NCBI GenBank assembly: GCA_946886325.1 | Contig: CAMPIK010000132.1 | Coordinates: forward strand, 1-6,569 | Source of the DNA: an uncultured Shinella sp. | GTDB lineage: Bacteria > Pseudomonadota > Alphaproteobacteria > Rhizobiales > Rhizobiaceae | Direction of reading: 5' to 3' | DNA length: 6,569 bases | Shown here: one piece after another, positions 1 to 6,569 of the stretch | Layout: every line of letters starts with the position of its first letter | How positions within the stretch are numbered: the stretch's first letter is position 1 | Position numbers and translations under genes: made by a program | The notes under the pieces: generated by a model | The model's database searches: none | Seen by the model: the letters and a program-made list of their open reading frames with translations, nothing else | What the model was told of the DNA's origin: nothing

Positions 1-1487
<1,487 letters not shown>

Positions 1488-1542
1488 GTCATTCTCTCCT
1501 TCAAGCGAACTGCCGGAACCCATTCAGGCATTCTTTTGGCAG
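1488..1542 (-). promoter_or_regulatory. dnaK leader: ribosome-binding site with possible occluding hairpins
   Basis: Seen: AAGGAG (1501-1496), 8 nt before the dnaK ATG. Directly upstream, TCGCT (1508-1504) can pair with AGGA (1500-1497) across a 3-nt loop if the central G is bulged. This resembles the UYGCU/AGGA pairing of ROSE-type RNA thermometers of rhizobial heat-shock mRNAs. Further upstream CTGCC (1542-1538) and GGCAG (1514-1510) can form a second stem. The ribosome-binding site is certain. The thermosensor idea is inference from a short motif, and ROSE elements are known mainly from small heat-shock protein genes rather than dnaK. Confidence 0.3.
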
Positions 1543-1597
1543 CCCCTAATGGTATGGTCTTTACGGAAGTCGCAGCCTTGGGCCGCGGTTCCCGGCG

Positions 1598-1627
1598 TAT
1601 ATAAGGAGCAGTCTTGTGGACTGCAAG
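1598..1627 (-). promoter_or_regulatory. Likely dnaK promoter (heat-shock sigma-32/RpoH-like)
   Basis: On the minus strand CTTGCAG (1627-1621) is followed after 14 nt by CCTTATATA (1606-1598). This fits the RpoH pattern of alphaproteobacteria (a CTTG-type -35 and a C-rich start leading into a TATA-like -10). The same bases also read as a vegetative promoter, TTGCAG-N17-TATATA. Transcription would begin near 1590, giving a leader of about 100 nt before dnaK. RpoH control is what the family predicts; the start site is inferred. Confidence 0.5.
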
Positions 1628-1778
1628 GCGTCTTGCTGCCGGAAAGCTCGCAATTTCAGCGCTCTGGACACCATCGGCCGATTTCGACCGGCGCAATGTG
1701 GTTGCAGGTTTGCCATGCGTCAAGCGCACCATAGCCGCGCCGTCGGACGCGGGCCATGGGTCACCCCGAATTTTCCGG

Positions 1779-4022
1779 TCAGCCGCCGGTCAGGATGTCG
1801 AGAAGCGTGGTTCGGCGGCGCTCGACCTGCTGTCCGCCAACGTCCGCGGGCGGGACAAGATCGCTGCCGTCATCCGTGCCGACGGGGCGGGTGGAGCCGG
1901 TGCTGTCGGCCGAAAGGCCTTCCGGCGGAACCGGGTCGCCGCCACCGCCGAGTGCGCGCGAAATGAGTTCGCCGATCGTGCGCGGTTCGCCGCGGCCACC
2001 GCCGTCGTCCCGGCGCACCACCGGCAGGTCGCTGCCCGTCGTGCCGAAGAGCGGCGACGGGTGCAGCCCCTCATGCGCGGCCGTCATGTAGTCGCTCCAG
2101 ACCTTGGCCGGCAGGCCGCCGCCGGTGACCTTCTTCATCGACTTGCCGTCGTCATTGCCGAACCAGACGCCGGTCGTCAGGTTGCTGCTGTAGCCGACGA
2201 AAAGCGCATCGCGGAAGGACTGGGTCGTCCCGGTCTTGCCGGCCACCTGCCATCCGGGCAGCTTCGCCGTCTTGCCGGTGCCTTCGGTCACGACGCGCAT
2301 CATCATCGTGTTCATCATCGCAACGACGGACCGGTCGAGCACACGCGGCGGGTTGTCATAGGTGTTCTCGTAGAGAACCTTGCCCTTGGCGGTGGTGATG
2401 CGGCGGATGATGTGCGGCGTCGCCTTGTAGCCGCCGTTCATGAAGGGCGCATAGGCCGACGTCAGCTCGACAAGTGATACTTCCGACGTGCCGAGCGCGA
2501 TCGAGGCATTGGCCTGCAGTTCCGATTCGATGCCGAGGCGGTGGGCAAGCTTGACGACCTCCTTCGGGCCGACCTCCATGACCAGTTGCGCGGCGATCGT
2601 GTTCAGCGAATGGGAGAGCGCGGAGGCGAGCGTCACCTCGCCGCGATAGCGCTGGTCGTAGTTCTCCGGCGTCCATTTGCCGATGCGGACCGGCGCATCG
2701 TTGCGCACCGAAAGCGGCGAGCGGCCGGCTTCCAGCGCTGCCGCATAGACGAAGGGTTTGAAGGCCGAGCCCGGCTGGCGCTTCGCCTTGGAGGCGCGGT
2801 CGAACTGGCTTGCCGCATAGTCGCGCCCGCCGACCAGCGCGCGGATGGCGCCCGTGGCATCGACGGAGACGAGCGCCGCCTGCGACGCATTGGCCTTTCC
2901 GCCTTCCTTGTCGATGACCGCTGAGATCGCCTCGTCGGCCTTCTTCTCGAGGTCGAGATCGATCGTCGTTTCGACGATCAGGTCTTCCTTGATGTCGCCG
3001 ACCATGCCGGGAAGCTGGTCCATGACCAGGTCGGCGGCATAATGCTCCGCGCCCGACCAGTAGCTCTTGGCCCGCGCCGGGGTCTGCGACATCGCTGTCT
3101 TGATTTCACGCTCGGAGACGAAACCTTCCTCGGCCATGGCGCCGAGCACGACCTGTGCACGCTCTTCCGCGGCCTTCGGATCGCGGGCCGGCGAGAGGCG
3201 CGACGGCGCCTTGAGCAGGCCGGCGAGCGTCGCGGCTTCGGCGAGCGTCACGTCCCGTGCCGACTTGTTGAAATAGCGCCTAGAGGCCGCCTCGACGCCA
3301 TAGGCATTCGAGCCGAAGAACACCCGGTTCAGGTACATGGCAAGGATCTGGTCCTTGGAGAACTTGTGCTCCAGCCAGAAGGCGAGCAGCACCTCCTGCA
3401 CCTTGCGCTCGATCGTACGCTCCGGCGAGAGAAACAGGTTCTTCGCAAGCTGCTGGGTGAGCGTCGAGCCGCCCTGCACCATGCGCCCGGTCGTCACGTT
3501 CATGAACATGGCCCGCGCCAGGCCGAGCGGATCGACGCCGAAATGCGAATAGAAGCGCCGGTCCTCGATGGCGATGACGGCCTGCGGGATATAGGGCGAC
3601 ATGGTTTCGAGCGAGAGCGCCTCGCCGCCGGTCGTGCCGCGGTTGGCATAGTCCTCGCCGTTCGACGCGAGGATCTTCACGTTTGGCGGCCGGTCGGGAA
3701 CCGACCAGCTCGTGGCGCTCGGCATGCGGGCGCCGTAATAAAGCACGAGGGCACCGATGCCCATTCCGCCCCAGAGGCCGAGAACGAGGCACCAATAGGC
3801 GGCCGACTTGAAGAAGCCCAGAATTCCGGAGCCGGACTTGCGGCGCGACGGACGGCGCGGGCTCTTCGACGGTTTCTTCGCCGTCGTCTTTCGTTTCTTC
3901 GCCGTCATGTCGGCACCCGCCACGACGCGATCGTCCGCGCCGATGCGCAGCTCATCGTCGTCGCGGTGGCGAGGTCCGTCGAAAGACGGTTCGATTCGGT
4001 CGGATTTTCTGTTGCCTGCCAT
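1779..4022 (-). CDS. Class A penicillin-binding protein (bifunctional transglycosylase/transpeptidase, PBP1 family)
   Basis: Inner-membrane enzyme that polymerises lipid II into glycan strands and cross-links the peptides in the periplasm. The 747 residues read in order: a basic, disordered cytoplasmic tail (1-66, Lys/Arg/Ser rich at 41-63); one membrane anchor (about 67-98); a GT51 transglycosylase domain with EDRRFYSHFGVDP (153-165, catalytic Glu153), GGSTLTQQLAKNLFL (184-198) and RKVQE (206-210, second Glu210); then a transpeptidase domain with SAFK (Ser419 nucleophile, Lys422), SLN (472-474) and KTGT (596-599). All active-site motifs are intact. The C-terminus is a Gly/Pro/Asp-rich tail ending LLDILTGG. 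Start: ATG 4022 lacks a strong ribosome-binding site, and Met39 (codon 3908-3906) is an alternative that would remove only the acidic extreme N-terminus. It sits upstream of dnaK on the same strand, with CtrA-type boxes over its probable promoter. Which PBP1 paralogue it is cannot be settled here, so no symbol is given. Confidence 0.96.
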   Translation of the reverse strand: MAGNRKSDRIEPSFDGPRHRDDDELRIGADDRVVAGADMTAKKRKTTAKKPSKSPRRPSRRKSGSGILGFFKSAAYWCLVLGLWGGMGIGALVLYYGARMPSATSWSVPDRPPNVKILASNGEDYANRGTTGGEALSLETMSPYIPQAVIAIEDRRFYSHFGVDPLGLARAMFMNVTTGRMVQGGSTLTQQLAKNLFLSPERTIERKVQEVLLAFWLEHKFSKDQILAMYLNRVFFGSNAYGVEAASRRYFNKSARDVTLAEAATLAGLLKAPSRLSPARDPKAAEERAQVVLGAMAEEGFVSEREIKTAMSQTPARAKSYWSGAEHYAADLVMDQLPGMVGDIKEDLIVETTIDLDLEKKADEAISAVIDKEGGKANASQAALVSVDATGAIRALVGGRDYAASQFDRASKAKRQPGSAFKPFVYAAALEAGRSPLSVRNDAPVRIGKWTPENYDQRYRGEVTLASALSHSLNTIAAQLVMEVGPKEVVKLAHRLGIESELQANASIALGTSEVSLVELTSAYAPFMNGGYKATPHIIRRITTAKGKVLYENTYDNPPRVLDRSVVAMMNTMMMRVVTEGTGKTAKLPGWQVAGKTGTTQSFRDALFVGYSSNLTTGVWFGNDDGKSMKKVTGGGLPAKVWSDYMTAAHEGLHPSPLFGTTGSDLPVVRRDDGGGRGEPRTIGELISRALGGGGDPVPPEGLSADSTGSTRPVGTDDGSDLVPPADVGGQQVERRRTTLLDILTGG

Positions 4023-4063
4023 GCCAGGGGAAGTGCGCCTTCTGCGGTTCGCGTCGGGTGAAC

Positions 4064-4104
4064 TTTAAATGCGGCGATTTAAGGGGGGGTTAAGCAGCCC
4101 TTAA
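4064..4104 (-). promoter_or_regulatory. Overlapping CtrA-type boxes over the predicted penicillin-binding protein promoter
   Basis: Three TTAA tetramers lie exactly 11 bp apart, at 4079-4082, 4090-4093 and 4101-4104. They form TTAA-N7-TTAA twice, sharing the middle copy. TTAA-N7-TTAA is the established full binding site of the response regulator CtrA. Read toward the gene, the middle copy is TTAACC, matching the preferred CtrA half-site, and can serve as a -35 element (4093-4088) 18 nt before a -10-like TTTAAA (4069-4064). A CtrA box on the -35 is the usual layout of CtrA-activated promoters. The outer arms also form a perfect 8-bp inverted repeat, TTTAAGGG/CCCTTAAA (4078-4085, 4098-4105). 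The site match is seen; regulation is inferred. Confidence 0.55.
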
Positions 4105-4138
4105 AGACATCGGGACAAATGGAGAGGCCGCGCCCGCG

Positions 4139-4166
4139 GCTGCACCAAAACGTGATTTGGTGCAGC
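4139..4166. repeat. Perfect 11-bp inverted repeat (operator or hairpin) upstream of the exported peptide gene
   Basis: GCTGCACCAAA (4139-4149) and TTTGGTGCAGC (4156-4166) are perfect reverse complements, separated by the 6-nt spacer ACGTGA. There is no T-run on either side, so it is not a typical terminator. The right arm contains TTGGTG (4157-4162), which could be a -35 with TAACCT (4180-4185) 17 nt on as a -10. In that case the palindrome would act as an operator over the promoter of the gene at 4218. It could equally be a dispersed palindromic element. The function is unknown. Confidence 0.6.
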
Positions 4167-4205
4167 TTCCGCCCCGCGTTAACCTTTCGTTGCATCAGCA
4201 AAGCG

Positions 4206-4211
4206 AAGGAG
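4206..4211 (+). promoter_or_regulatory. Ribosome-binding site fixing the start of the exported peptide gene
   Basis: AAGGAG lies 6 nt before ATG 4218. This, together with the signal peptide that begins exactly at that ATG, rules out the upstream in-frame ATG at 4119, whose extension would run through the palindrome and has no such site. Confidence 0.85.
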
Positions 4212-4217
4212 ACAGCC

Positions 4218-4412
4218 ATGAAGACCGTTCTCGTTATCGCAGCCGTGCTGGGCCTGTCGGCATCCGCCGCACTGGCCGAATGTGCGGGACATCCCAAGGT
4301 AACGGCGTCCGTCGATACGGAAATGACGACGGCCAGCATCATGACCGAAATGGCCACGCCGGCAGAAAAGACCGACCGGATCGTCAAGAAGGACGAAGCC
4401 GAGACCGAATAA
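4218..4412 (+). CDS. Small exported protein of unknown function (64 residues)
   Basis: I do not recognise a named family. The product starts MKTVLVIAAVLGLSASAALA, a textbook Sec signal peptide with cleavage predicted after residue 20 (A-L-A), leaving a mature peptide of about 44 residues in the periplasm or outside. The mature part opens ECAGHP and has a single cysteine (Cys22), then a Thr/Met-rich middle with two similar units (TEMTTASI and TEMATPAE), and a charged tail ending KKDEAETE. The cysteine does not sit in a clear lipobox. The start is set by AAGGAG 6 nt upstream. It is the only plus-strand gene, divergent from the penicillin-binding protein gene and convergent with the BA14K gene, sharing a hairpin with the latter. 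Gene reality is well supported by the ribosome-binding site, signal peptide and terminator; function is unknown. Confidence 0.82.
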   Translation: MKTVLVIAAVLGLSASAALAECAGHPKVTASVDTEMTTASIMTEMATPAEKTDRIVKKDEAETE

Positions 4413-4433
4413 GCAGGAATTCAGATTGCCCGA

Positions 4434-4469
4434 AACAAGAATGGCGGCCCTTCGGCCGCCATTCTTGTT
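4434..4469. terminator. Strong hairpin between convergent genes, likely bidirectional terminator
   Basis: A 16-bp perfect stem (4434-4449 with 4454-4469) closes on the 4-nt loop CTTC, with a GC-rich core (GGCGGCC) and an A/T-rich base. Read on the plus strand, the 3' arm ends ATTCTTGTT, giving a moderately U-rich end. It lies 21 bp after the stop of the exported peptide gene and 19 bp from the stop of the BA14K gene, so it can serve both. Confidence 0.8.
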
Positions 4470-4488
4470 CTGGTTCAACTGCTGCCGA

Positions 4489-4908
4489 TCAATAGTAGGG
4501 CGACAGGCACTGGCGGCGCGGCGAACCGTAGCCGGGATTGAACGTGTTGTCGTAGGCGCGATACGAACGGTAGCGCGAGGCGCACCAGTCGTAGTGGCGC
4601 GGATTGATGTCGCCGTCATAGACGACGCGCGGCTGGCTGGCGATCGCACCGCCGATGATCACGCCGGCGCCGAAGGCTGCGAGCGGATACCAGTAGCCGT
4701 CCGAATGACGGCGATAGCCCGGGCGGAAACCGCGGTAGCCGCGATGACCGCCGTGCCAGCCGCGGCGGCGGTACTGGACGGTTTCGACATCCGTGCTGGC
4801 GGAGATGCCGGCACGGGGCATGGCTGTGGCCGGCGCGGGCATGAGGCCCGTCGCGAAGACCGCAGCGGCCATTGCGGCTGCCATGCAGCCATTGACGAAC
4901 TTCCTCAT
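4489..4908 (-). CDS. BA14K-family exported protein
   Basis: The family is named after a 14-kDa Brucella abortus immunoreactive, lectin-like protein; its members are small envelope proteins whose molecular role is not settled. The 139 residues show a signal sequence (1-29, cleavage after A-T-A), an Arg/Gly/His/Tyr-rich stretch (46-74), a hydrophobic glycine-rich segment (75-92) that may insert in a membrane, and the family's C-terminal signature: HYDWCASRYRSYRAYDNTFN (105-124) followed by GYGSPRRQCLSPYY. Cys109 and Cys134 are the conserved pair and could form a disulfide. GGGAG (4920-4916) lies 7 nt before the ATG, supporting the start. It is convergent with the small exported peptide gene and downstream of the membrane protein gene on the same strand, with 113 bp between them. 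Family assignment is confident; a role in host interaction or envelope integrity is only analogy. Confidence 0.93.
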   Translation of the reverse strand: MRKFVNGCMAAAMAAAVFATGLMPAPATAMPRAGISASTDVETVQYRRRGWHGGHRGYRGFRPGYRRHSDGYWYPLAAFGAGVIIGGAIASQPRVVYDGDINPRHYDWCASRYRSYRAYDNTFNPGYGSPRRQCLSPYY

Positions 4909-4982
4909 CGAAGTACTCCCAAAGAGTTATGTATCGTGCTTCACGTTTGTTATGACGCGTATCATCATGAAATAATTCTGCT

Positions 4983-5002
4983 GAACGGAAGATGAACCGT
5001 TC
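4983..5002 (-). terminator. Possible weak terminator after the flippase-like gene
   Basis: GAACGG (4983-4988) and CCGTTC (4997-5002) form a 6-bp stem with an 8-nt loop, starting 19 bp past the stop of the membrane protein gene. The sequence after it on the minus strand (AGCAGAATTATTT) is A/T-rich but not a clean T-run, so termination would be partial at best. Confidence 0.3.
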
Positions 5003-5021
5003 GGCCCGCCTGCCCGGCGCC

Positions 5022-5960
5022 TCAGTATTCCTCTGACGTCGAGAAGCGGGAGCGCTCGAAGATCAGGATCACGATCAGCCCGAGCACGAAGGGGATCAGC
5101 AGGTAAAGCAACCTGAAGACCACCAGCGCGGCCAGAACGGCGGCAGGATCGACCTCGGGAAGGCCGGCGACGAAGACGAGCTCGAGCACGCCGATCCCGC
5201 CTGGCGCATGAGATATCAGCGCCGCCGAGAAGGATGCCAGGAAAATGCCGAGAACCACGAGATAACCGGGATTTCCGGCCTCCGGCAGGGCGAAATAGAT
5301 GATGGCGGCGGCCGCCAGCAGTTCCGTCGGCGCGATCACCAGCTGGCGAAGGGCAAGCGACGGTTTCGGATATTCGAGCCGCAGAAGGCGGGTCCTGACG
5401 GGGCGAAAGCCGATCAGGCTGCCAAGCACATACATCCCGATCAAGATCAGGATGAGGGCGCCGACGGTCAGCGATGCCTCGATGGGCAGGAAATCGCCGA
5501 ACCGCTCGATGATCTCGGGCTCGACCAAGAGCACGATGCCGAACAGCATCGCCGTCCCGAGCACGAAGGTGAAGGAACAGAAGGCCACGAGCACGCCGAC
5601 TTCCGAAGCCGTCAGCCCCTTCGACGAATAGGCCCGATAGCGCACGACGGCGCCGGAAAAGACCGATGCGCCGATATTGTGCGACAGCGCGTAGGTCGTG
5701 AAGGAGGTCAGCGTGATGAACCAGATCGAAATCCGGTGGCCGAGATGTTCGAGCGCCAGATGGTCGTAGGCCGCCAGCGCCGCATAGGCGACCAGTGTCG
5801 CAAGGCCTGCCAGGATCCAGCCCGTCAACGGAATGGCGAAGAGACTTGCCTTGAACTCGCCGAGCGAGAGGCCCCGCAGCTCGTGATAGAGAAGCCAGAT
5901 CGAGAAGACGATCGCCGCGGTGCCGATGATGGGCCAGAAGAGACGCTTGAACAACTTCAT
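5022..5960 (-). CDS. Flippase-like integral membrane protein (LPG_synthase_TM / UPF0104 family)
   Basis: 312 residues, hydrophobic throughout, with about eight or nine membrane segments (roughly 7-26, 43-65, 78-98, 120-146, 163-184, 208-226, 232-252, 275-301). It matches the membrane half of MprF-type lysyl-phosphatidylglycerol synthases, including SHNIGASVFSGAVVRYRAYS (93-112) and HAPGGIGVLE (251-260). The soluble lysyl-transferase domain is absent, so it should not aminoacylate lipid itself; stand-alone members are thought to move or sense lipids in the inner membrane. The substrate is not predictable. The short cytosolic-type tail ends RSRFSTSEEY. ATG 5960 has no good ribosome-binding site (GGAG is 16 nt away), and the start overlaps the stop of a possible leader ORF as ATGA, so translation may be coupled. 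It is separated from the BA14K gene by 113 bp and from the peptidase gene by 228 bp. Confidence 0.9.
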   Translation of the reverse strand: MKLFKRLFWPIIGTAAIVFSIWLLYHELRGLSLGEFKASLFAIPLTGWILAGLATLVAYAALAAYDHLALEHLGHRISIWFITLTSFTTYALSHNIGASVFSGAVVRYRAYSSKGLTASEVGVLVAFCSFTFVLGTAMLFGIVLLVEPEIIERFGDFLPIEASLTVGALILILIGMYVLGSLIGFRPVRTRLLRLEYPKPSLALRQLVIAPTELLAAAAIIYFALPEAGNPGYLVVLGIFLASFSAALISHAPGGIGVLELVFVAGLPEVDPAAVLAALVVFRLLYLLIPFVLGLIVILIFERSRFSTSEEY

Positions 5961-6067
5961 TGCGTGCCGACCACGTCTCCGCCCCGTTGCGGCCGGTCTT
6001 GCGCCCTTGCGGTTCGCAGATTGCCGTCGGTGGTGAGGCGTGGCTGAGGCAGTCGGACGGTTCGCAT
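5957..6067 (-). CDS. Possible short leader ORF coupled to the flippase-like gene
   Basis: From ATG 6067 a 36-codon frame runs to a TGA that overlaps the ATG of the membrane protein gene (ATGA at 5960-5957). An in-frame ATG at 6109 would make it 50 residues. AAGGAA (6086-6081) is 13 nt before ATG 6067, a little far. The product would be Arg-rich and hydrophilic, beginning MRTVRLPQPRLTTDG, with no recognisable domain or signal. Third-position GC is not decisive. The argument for it is the ATGA overlap together with the missing ribosome-binding site of the next gene; it may be chance. Confidence 0.22.
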   Translation of the reverse strand: MRTVRLPQPRLTTDGNLRTARAQDRPQRGGDVVGTQ

Positions 6068-6188
6068 CGCGGGCGCTCTGTTCCTTTCGGGCACTGAAGT
6101 GTTGCGCATCGCGCCAGTCTAGCGCGGTGTTTCATTCATACCAGTTAATGTGACGCGGCGAGGGGTCAACTTTGGTTGAAGATGGCGG
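5961..6188. other. Gap between the peptidase and flippase-like genes
   Basis: Apart from the doubtful leader ORF, nothing firm is seen. On the minus strand GTTGACC (6170-6164) could be a -35, but no good -10 lies 16-18 nt on. CGCATCGCG occurs twice, at 6063-6071 and 6105-6113, exactly 42 bp apart; each copy contains one of the two candidate start codons of the leader ORF. A small inverted repeat at 6166-6179 follows the peptidase stop. Confidence 0.4.
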
Positions 6189-6569
6189 CTACTTTGCGGC
6201 CAGCGCCGACAGGATTCGGATCCACGAGCGGATGCCCTTTTCGAACGAGCGCAACTCGTATTTCTCGTTCGGCGAATGGATGCGGTCGTCGGAAAGCCCG
6301 AAGCCGACAAGCAGCGATTCCATGCCGAGCATGCGCTGGAAATCGCCGACGATCGGGATCGAGCCGCCCATGCCGATCATCACGGCCGGCTTCGGCCATT
6401 CGTCGGAAAGCGCGTCCTTGGCCTTTGCCAAAAGCAGGGAATCATAGGGCAACTGGATCGCCGGCGAGCCGCCATGGGCATGGAAGCTGACAGAGCAGTC
6501 GGCCGGAATCTTCGACCGCACATAGGTCCGGAAGGCGTCGCGCACCTTGCCGGGGTCCTGCTTGCCGAC
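6189..6569 (-). CDS. M20-family metallopeptidase (dipeptidase), C-terminal 126 residues only
   Basis: Zinc-dependent hydrolases of the M20 (ArgE/DapE/CPG2/carnosinase) family cleave dipeptides or N-acyl amino acids in the cytosol. The frame is open to the window edge (first visible residues VGKQDPGKVRDAF) and stops with TAG at 6191-6189. Visible features are the end of the lid (dimerisation) domain with SFHAHGGSPAIQLPYDS (28-44 of the fragment), GMGGSIPIVGDFQ (66-78), and the C-terminal motif GLSDDRIHSPNEKYEL (91-106), whose His98 is the expected zinc ligand. Members are usually around 460-470 residues, so about 340 are missing upstream. GTG at 6545 is an internal valine codon, not a start. 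The substrate cannot be told from this fragment. Confidence 0.93.
   Translation of the reverse strand, partial: VGKQDPGKVRDAFRTYVRSKIPADCSVSFHAHGGSPAIQLPYDSLLLAKAKDALSDEWPKPAVMIGMGGSIPIVGDFQRMLGMESLLVGFGLSDDRIHSPNEKYELRSFEKGIRSWIRILSALAAK

Larger units (their letters stand above)
1488..1778. other. Intergenic region between the penicillin-binding protein gene and dnaK
   Basis: This stretch holds the dnaK leader and promoter in its left half. The right half, about 1630-1778, shows no convincing gene and no strong hairpin with a T-run to end the penicillin-binding protein transcript. A perfect CTTGAC (1724-1719) could be the -35 of a second, more distant dnaK promoter, but the hexamer 17 nt on is only CCACAT. 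Readthrough from the penicillin-binding protein gene into dnaK is possible because both are on the same strand. Confidence 0.6.
4023..4217. other. Divergent intergenic region between the penicillin-binding protein and exported peptide genes
   Basis: This 195-bp stretch carries control signals for two genes in opposite directions: CtrA-type boxes and a predicted promoter on the left, and the 28-bp palindrome and a ribosome-binding site on the right. A lone TTAACC (4179-4184), a CtrA-like half-site, also lies 34 bp before the exported peptide ATG. No gene is seen in it. Confidence 0.6.

Noticed and set aside
1696..1724. Second promoter for dnaK, CTTGAC-N17-CCACAT
   Set aside because: The -35 is perfect for rhizobia but the -10 is poor, and a better-formed promoter lies closer to the gene.
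1616..1966. Plus-strand frame starting GTG 1616 with AAGGAG 7 nt upstream
   Set aside because: The apparent ribosome-binding site is the reverse of the dnaK -10 region. The product is Arg/Cys-rich with no signal or domain and runs antisense into the end of the penicillin-binding protein gene. Most likely chance.
3042..4061. Plus-strand 339-codon frame
   Set aside because: Antisense to the penicillin-binding protein N-terminal half, which has intact catalytic motifs; no domain of its own.
5208..6047. Plus-strand 279-codon frame
   Set aside because: Antisense to the flippase-like gene; Arg/Asp/Gln-rich composition typical of a complement frame.
4927..6135. Minus-strand 402-codon frame
   Set aside because: It overlaps the flippase-like gene in a different frame; its product is Arg/Pro-rich and low-complexity, while the other frame encodes a coherent multi-pass membrane protein.
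6166..6179. Hairpin TCAAC-TTTG-GTTGA after the peptidase stop as a terminator
   Set aside because: Only a 5-bp stem, A/T-rich, followed on the minus strand by CCCCTCGC with no T-run.

Overview
The window is high-GC DNA of alphaproteobacterial type, most likely a chromosome of the order Hyphomicrobiales (Rhizobiaceae: Rhizobium, Sinorhizobium/Ensifer, Shinella or a close relative). The signs are a DnaK of rhizobial type, a BA14K-family protein (a family largely confined to this group), a class A penicillin-binding protein next to dnaK, and TTAA-N7-TTAA boxes of the kind read by the alphaproteobacterial cell-cycle regulator CtrA. Genus and species cannot be fixed from the sequence alone.

Layout. 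Five of the six clear genes are on the minus strand. From left to right: the first 495 codons of dnaK (1-1487, C-terminus cut by the window edge); a 291-bp intergenic region with the dnaK promoter and leader; a complete class A penicillin-binding protein (1779-4022); a 195-bp divergent intergenic region with overlapping CtrA-type boxes and a perfect 11-bp inverted repeat; a plus-strand gene for a 64-residue exported peptide (4218-4412); a strong hairpin between convergent genes; a BA14K-family exported protein (4489-4908); a 113-bp gap; a polytopic membrane protein of the LPG_synthase_TM/UPF0104 family (5022-5960); a 228-bp gap with a possible short leader ORF; and the C-terminal 126 residues of an M20-family dipeptidase (6189-6569, N-terminus cut).

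Biology. Between the chaperone and the peptidase is a run of cell-envelope genes: peptidoglycan polymerase/cross-linker, two small exported proteins and a lipid-flippase-like membrane protein. They are not one operon, because the strand switches and each gene has its own upstream gap. No mobile element, CRISPR array, tRNA, rRNA or phage gene was seen, and no multi-gene novel system is evident. The points most worth a second look are regulatory: possible CtrA control of the penicillin-binding protein, the unexplained palindrome in front of the small exported peptide, a possible thermosensor-like fold over the dnaK ribosome-binding site, and a short ORF whose stop overlaps the start of the membrane protein gene.
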